Shown: piece after piece, positions 38,870-41,666 of the stretch
Numbering within the stretch: the first letter of the stretch is position 1
Layout: each line of letters begins with the position of its first letter
NCBI GenBank assembly: GCA_905479985.1
Contig: CAJQOM010000023.1
Location: forward strand, 1-41,666
DNA: 41,666 nucleotides
Direction: 5' to 3'
DNA from: an uncultured Gammaproteobacteria bacterium
Lineage (GTDB): Bacteria; Pseudomonadota; Gammaproteobacteria; Nitrosococcales; Methylophagaceae
Made by a program: the position numbers and the translations under genes
Notes under the pieces: generated by a model
What the model was told of the DNA's origin: nothing
What the model saw: the letters and a program-made list of their open reading frames with translations, nothing else
The model's database searches: none

Positions 38870-39045
38870 AGCTACTCGTGATTTGTTATGTGCCTATACT
38901 AACGATTATGGCGCCATTTTTATACCGTGAATTGTGATTATTTTTCTCAGCTTTCGCGGATTGTGTCGTTTATGAGACAGGGGTCTGATAAATCAGCATG
39001 TGATTAGCCGAGCGATGAACTGCTACGTCATTTATAATAGCGGCC

Positions 39046-39534
39046 ATGGCTACAAAGAAAAGTGCAAAGAAAAAAGGCGCAGGCAATAATATTGCCCAAA
39101 ACCGTCGTGCCCGACATGATTACTTCTTAGAAGATAGTTTTGAAGCAGGTCTGGTATTAGAAGGGTGGGAAGTCAAAAGCCTACGCGATGGTCGTGGCCA
39201 GCTGAATGAAAGCTATGTCCAGCTTCATCAAGGTGAAGCGTGGTTACATGGTTGCCATATCTCACCGATGTTATCGGCCTCCACTCATATCCATCCTGAT
39301 GATATTCGCCGTCGTAAGTTGTTACTGAACCGACTTGAACTTAACCGTTTGATTGGTGCGGTCGACCGAAAGGGCTATACGATTGTGCCGGTTTCAATGT
39401 ATTGGAAGAAGGGCAGAGCCAAACTCGAAATTGCGCTCGCAAAAGGTAAACAACATCACGATAAACGATCAACAGAGAAAGACCGAGATTGGTCACGTGA
39501 GAAGTCTCGGATTATGTCGAGCAAATATAACTAG
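39046..39534 (+). CDS. smpB: SsrA-binding protein SmpB
   Basis: SmpB delivers tmRNA to stalled ribosomes for trans-translation. The 162-aa protein has the conserved [20 protein letters not shown] and [13 protein letters not shown] core (E and N residues that hold tmRNA), [19 protein letters not shown], and the basic tail [15 protein letters not shown] that mimics the mRNA in the decoding centre. The ATG at 39046 gives the standard N-terminus. A -10-like TATAAT at 39033-39038 lies only 7 bases before it and no Shine-Dalgarno is visible. The tmRNA gene is just downstream. Confidence 0.97.
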   Translation: MATKKSAKKKGAGNNIAQNRRARHDYFLEDSFEAGLVLEGWEVKSLRDGRGQLNESYVQLHQGEAWLHGCHISPMLSASTHIHPDDIRRRKLLLNRLELNRLIGAVDRKGYTIVPVSMYWKKGRAKLEIALAKGKQHHDKRSTEKDRDWSREKSRIMSSKYN

Positions 39535-39593
39535 TTCAAATATCATCTCTGTCGTAAAGAGAACCTTTGAATATCTTTGATGACAAATAGCTG

Positions 39594-39599
39594 TATAAT
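39594..39599 (+). promoter_or_regulatory. -10 element of the ssrA promoter
   Basis: A perfect TATAAT 18 bases before the mature tmRNA 5' end; the -35 is weak. It would give a short 5' leader removed by RNase P. Confidence 0.6.
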
Positions 39600-39616
39600 T
39601 GATTAGAACACTTTAA

Positions 39617-39977
39617 GGGGGCGACCTGGCTTCGACGTGGGGTACAAAACTTGAGGTGCATGCCGAGTATGTTAGTTCTCTCGTAAAAAAGACTGACAAA
39701 TTTTAGTTGCAAACGATAACAACTACGCACTAGCAGCTTAATACCCTGTGAATGCCGTCCGACCAAAGCCGTACTTATGCGTTTGGTATCGGGCGTCGAC
39801 TCTCATAAGTAAAGCCTGAAACGTGCTTGGCGTTGATGGACAAAAATCTTATCAAGATCGCGACTTGTTTTCCCTGTTCATCGGGTAGCTTGCCGTTAAA
39901 CTAATAGATGAAATAAGCATGTAGATCTGATAGCGGAGGTCTTGCGGACGGGGGTTCGATTCCCCCCGCCTCCACCA
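39617..39977 (+). ncRNA. ssrA: Transfer-messenger RNA (tmRNA)
   Basis: A one-piece tmRNA of 361 bases. The tRNA-like acceptor stem is GGGGGCG (39617-39623) with CGCCTCC (39967-39973), then A and encoded CCA. The T-arm GGGGGTTCGATTCCCCC is near the 3' end and the conserved GGCTTCGACG near the 5' end. The tag frame at 39709-39741 encodes ANDNNYALAA and a TAA stop, ending in the ALAA degradation signal. It works with SmpB, encoded 82 bases upstream, in rescuing stalled ribosomes. Confidence 0.97.
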
Positions 39978-39986
39978 AATACTAAG

Positions 39987-40010
39987 AAACCACCTTCGGG
40001 TGGTTTTTTT
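39987..40010 (+). terminator. Rho-independent terminator of ssrA
   Basis: AAACCACC (39987-39994) pairs with GGTGGTTT (39999-40006) around a stable TTCG tetraloop, followed by a T-run. Confidence 0.95.
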
Positions 40011-40045
40011 GTGGCTGTTTATATTAAAACTAACCGTATTTTCCC

Positions 40046-40966
40046 CTATTGGTTATCTTGTTTTGATGTCATTCGTTTAGCCCATGATTGATAATTTTCT
40101 GATTGCCAACAGGTGCTGGCATCACCGCCAACATGAGCAATGGCCATGTTGGTGAATGCACCCTGATGTATATCAGCGATAGGGCCTATAGCGATCATAT
40201 CTTCATGCCTGAAGGTTTTAGTTTTATTTAACTGGTCGATTTCCCGTATTGATATTCTGTTACTGCCAAAGATAATGAGCGGTTGCTCAAGTGATTGTTT
40301 TAGCCGTGGCAGGGCATTCAAGTCATCTAACTGGTTGACGGCATTGATTTGGATGCCAGATTGTAATAATAAGCCATAAAATAACCAATAATCTAAGGTG
40401 GTGAGTCGATTATCTAGATTTACTAACCAGCAATGAGCGCGTGGTTTTTGTTTATCTGCACGCAAGGTCATAACGGTTATTTGGCGTTGCCAACATTGTT
40501 GCCAAAGTTGCTTTTCCAATTGATGCCCTAGCGGTTCACTTTGCCAACGCGTCATTAATTGACGTGAAAGTGGTTGATATACCTTTTCACATAAGCTGAT
40601 AAAAGGCATCGATTTATTGAGCTTATCGAGTAAAGGGTTCAGGCTTCTTTGCTTGAGCTCGATAAGCGTGCTTAATAATTCTTGCTGCACTTGTTGCCAT
40701 GATTCATCATCTTCACTCACTTGCACTGTTGCTTCAATCGTACTGAGCAGTGCAGCGACCTTACTAATTGTTACGCCGCGATTCAACCAACTAACAATTT
40801 GCCTGATTTCTGCTATATCAGCCTCACTATATAAGCGATGACCTTTAGGCGTTCTTTGTGGCTTTATGAGTCCATAACGGCGTTCCCAGGCGCGTAGCGT
40901 CACTGCTGCGACGCCTGTTTCTTGGGAAACTTCGCTTATGTTTACGTATTCTTTAGATTTCATCAT
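40046..40966 (-). CDS. MerR-family regulator, LitR/CarH-like
   Basis: The 306-aa protein has an N-terminal MerR winged helix-turn-helix (NISEVSQETGVAAVTLRAWERRYGLIKPQRTPKGHRLY, about 8-46) with the WERRYGL and RxxxGHRLY motifs of the MlrA/CarH/LitR branch. A long C-terminal region follows that resembles the cobalamin-binding-type fold of that branch. The cobalamin-ligating DxHxxG motif is not seen, so B12 binding is doubtful; class II LitR proteins also lack it. It is divergent from the hydroxylase-like gene at 41188. A 32-bp palindrome in the gap overlaps its own predicted -35, which suggests autoregulation. The start could be either of two adjacent ATGs (40966 or 40963). Confidence 0.82.
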   Translation of the reverse strand: MMKSKEYVNISEVSQETGVAAVTLRAWERRYGLIKPQRTPKGHRLYSEADIAEIRQIVSWLNRGVTISKVAALLSTIEATVQVSEDDESWQQVQQELLSTLIELKQRSLNPLLDKLNKSMPFISLCEKVYQPLSRQLMTRWQSEPLGHQLEKQLWQQCWQRQITVMTLRADKQKPRAHCWLVNLDNRLTTLDYWLFYGLLLQSGIQINAVNQLDDLNALPRLKQSLEQPLIIFGSNRISIREIDQLNKTKTFRHEDMIAIGPIADIHQGAFTNMAIAHVGGDASTCWQSENYQSWAKRMTSKQDNQ

Positions 40967-40994
40967 TTTTACAATTACATCCTGATTTTTTAAT

Positions 40995-41023
40995 AGAATA
41001 GCAATTTCTTCTTACTTATACAA
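40995..41023 (-). promoter_or_regulatory. Promoter of the MerR/LitR-like gene
   Basis: On the minus strand there is TTGTAT (41023-41018), 17 bases, and TATTCT (41000-40995), 29 bases before the ATG. The -35 lies inside the left arm of the palindrome at 41013-41044, so a bound regulator would occlude it. Confidence 0.5.
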
Positions 41024-41044
41024 AATTGATTATTTGTATAAGTA
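41013..41044. promoter_or_regulatory. 32-bp operator-like palindrome between the regulator and hydroxylase genes
   Basis: Two perfect 12-bp arms, TACTTATACAAA (41013-41024) and TTTGTATAAGTA (41033-41044), flank an 8-base centre. Within it TATACA (41017-41022) and TGTATA (41035-41040) are 12 bases apart. As I recall, this is the spacing and sequence reported for class II LitR boxes in Pseudomonas. It is the probable binding site of the adjacent MerR protein. Confidence 0.7.
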
Positions 41045-41048
41045 CGTA

Positions 41049-41077
41049 TTTTCAATACGGCTCATCCTGATTAAAAT
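41049..41077 (+). promoter_or_regulatory. Candidate promoter of the hydroxylase-like gene
   Basis: TTTTCA (41049-41054), 17 bases, TAAAAT (41072-41077). It starts 5 bases beyond the palindrome. The roughly 100-base leader that follows holds further small symmetric elements (GGTTA-A-TAACC at 41100-41110; GTTAAAA/TTTTAAC at 41112-41127). Confidence 0.4.
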
Positions 41078-41141
41078 AGCACCGTAGTTAGAAATGTAGG
41101 GTTAATAACCAGTTAAAAGTTTTTAACCATAGATATCTGAT

Positions 41142-41217
41142 TCTAGTAGTAAATATAACAATACTCTATTTTAAGGGGAGTTTTATCATGAAAAAGCTTT
41201 TAGTTAACATCCGATAC
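41142..41217 (+). repeat. Left arm of a perfect 76-bp inverted repeat
   Basis: Bases 41142-41217 are the exact reverse complement of 41591-41666, the last 76 bases of the window. The arm covers the leader, the ribosome site AAGGGGAG and the first ten codons of the hydroxylase-like gene. Identity is 76 of 76, checked base by base; the pairing breaks at 41218/41590. The 373 bases between the arms are unique. Confidence 0.97.
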
Positions 41218-41604
41218 TGGCTAGCGCCGGTACTAATCCTTGTGACGCTATTAAGTATCATAATGGGTGGCATGTTTGTATGGGTCGGCGTAGCGTTGTT
41301 TGGCGTCGGCATCATCCTAGACACTGTCACTATGCCTTTCCACCCACCGGGTGCAGGCTTCGATGAAAACGGCGAAACAATGGGTATGCCAGCATTACAA
41401 AATGCTGTTATGTACGTTATGTTACCCGTATTTGCTTTACTGCAAGTCGCATTAGCATGGCGTGTTATGCAATATGTTGATGGTGCTGCAATTGGTGAAG
41501 CAACAATGGTTGGTATGCTACCGTTCCAATTAAGTGGTATTACTGGTCTTGAGTTAGTTGGTGCTGCAATTTCTACTGGTATCTTCGCAGGTATCGGATG
41601 TTAA
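41188..41604 (+). CDS. N-terminal fragment of an AlkB/XylM-like membrane hydroxylase (truncated)
   Basis: The reading frame gives 138 aa with about four hydrophobic segments. The start, YWLAPVLILVTLLSIIMGG then FVWVGVALFGVGIILD, resembles the N-terminus of xylene/alkane monooxygenases (XylM: RYYLIPV ... GGYWVWLGA). These are non-heme di-iron integral-membrane hydroxylases with three histidine boxes. This frame stops (GIGC-stop) just where AlkB proteins continue into the first box (N-T-G-H-E), because it runs into the inverted copy of its own start at 41591. The last five codons and the stop are therefore repeat sequence. A strong AAGGGGAG lies 7 bases before the ATG. Family assignment is moderate without the histidine boxes. 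Confidence 0.65.
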   Translation: MKKLLVNIRYWLAPVLILVTLLSIIMGGMFVWVGVALFGVGIILDTVTMPFHPPGAGFDENGETMGMPALQNAVMYVMLPVFALLQVALAWRVMQYVDGAAIGEATMVGMLPFQLSGITGLELVGAAISTGIFAGIGC

Positions 41605-41666
41605 CTAAAAGCTTTTTCATGATAAAACTCCCCTTAAAATAGAGTATTGTTATATTTACTACTAGA
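41591..41666 (-). repeat. Right arm of the 76-bp inverted repeat, at the window end
   Basis: Exact reverse complement of 41142-41217; it ends with the window, so the repeat could be longer. It carries a second, leftward copy of the hydroxylase leader, ribosome site and first ten codons pointing back at the first. Confidence 0.97.

Noticed and set aside
39536-39766. 76-codon minus-strand open frame
   Set aside because: It is antisense to the 5' half of the tmRNA gene and its promoter.

Overview
The window is chromosomal DNA from a gammaproteobacterium. The gene orders lptD-surA-pdxA-rsmA, leuD-leuB-asd-fimV-truA-trpF-trpB-trpA-accD-folC and smpB-ssrA are typical of that class. The organism is Gram-negative and diderm (LptD, SurA, PpiD, FadL), flagellated with a Na+-type motor (PomAB), and has a sodium-coupled NSS transporter, which points to a marine or halophilic life. 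It has an Entner-Doudoroff pair (edd-eda), a FadL porin with an acyl-CoA ligase, and at the right edge an AlkB/XylM-like membrane hydroxylase. This is compatible with a marine methylotroph or hydrocarbon degrader of the Methylophaga/Cycloclasticus type, but genus cannot be settled from the sequence alone.

Layout. 1-373: terminator, tRNA-Glu and tRNA-Ala on the minus strand with a clear promoter. 613-6044: outer-membrane biogenesis and cofactor/ribosome operon lptD, surA, pdxA, rsmA. 6135-6731: hupB followed at once by tRNA-Val and tRNA-Asp, closed by a strong terminator. 6776-9525: ppiD converging on fabI. 9647-13572: a peptide-binding-type lipoprotein and pomA-pomB. 13654-24658: a long co-directional run of leucine, aspartate-family and tryptophan biosynthesis, fimV, truA, accD and folC. 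24680-27819: fadL and acyl-CoA ligase (minus). 27905-29769: trmB divergent from a YraQ/SO_0444-type permease, with a 14-bp palindrome between them. 30033-32537: edd-eda, closed by a terminator. 32618-34220: a DUF692/DUF2063 pair (MbnB/MbnC-like RiPP-type enzymes) with no visible precursor gene. 34386-34730: rhodanese. 34858-36650: lone OppB-type permease plus DUF455 ferritin-like protein. 36657-38814: rnfH, ratA and an NSS transporter (minus). 39046-40010: smpB and tmRNA. 40046-41666: MerR/LitR-like regulator, a 32-bp operator-like palindrome and the start of an alkane/xylene-monooxygenase-like gene.

Most of the window is housekeeping. The parts most worth attention are the right edge, the orphan DUF692/DUF2063 pair, the palindrome upstream of the putative metal-efflux permease, the doubly anchored substrate-binding lipoprotein, and a tRNA-Glu with a mismatched acceptor stem. 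At the right edge a perfect 76-bp inverted repeat cuts off the hydroxylase gene just before its expected histidine boxes and looks like a fold-back assembly or amplification artefact at a contig end. Beside it lies the LitR-like regulator with its matching operator.
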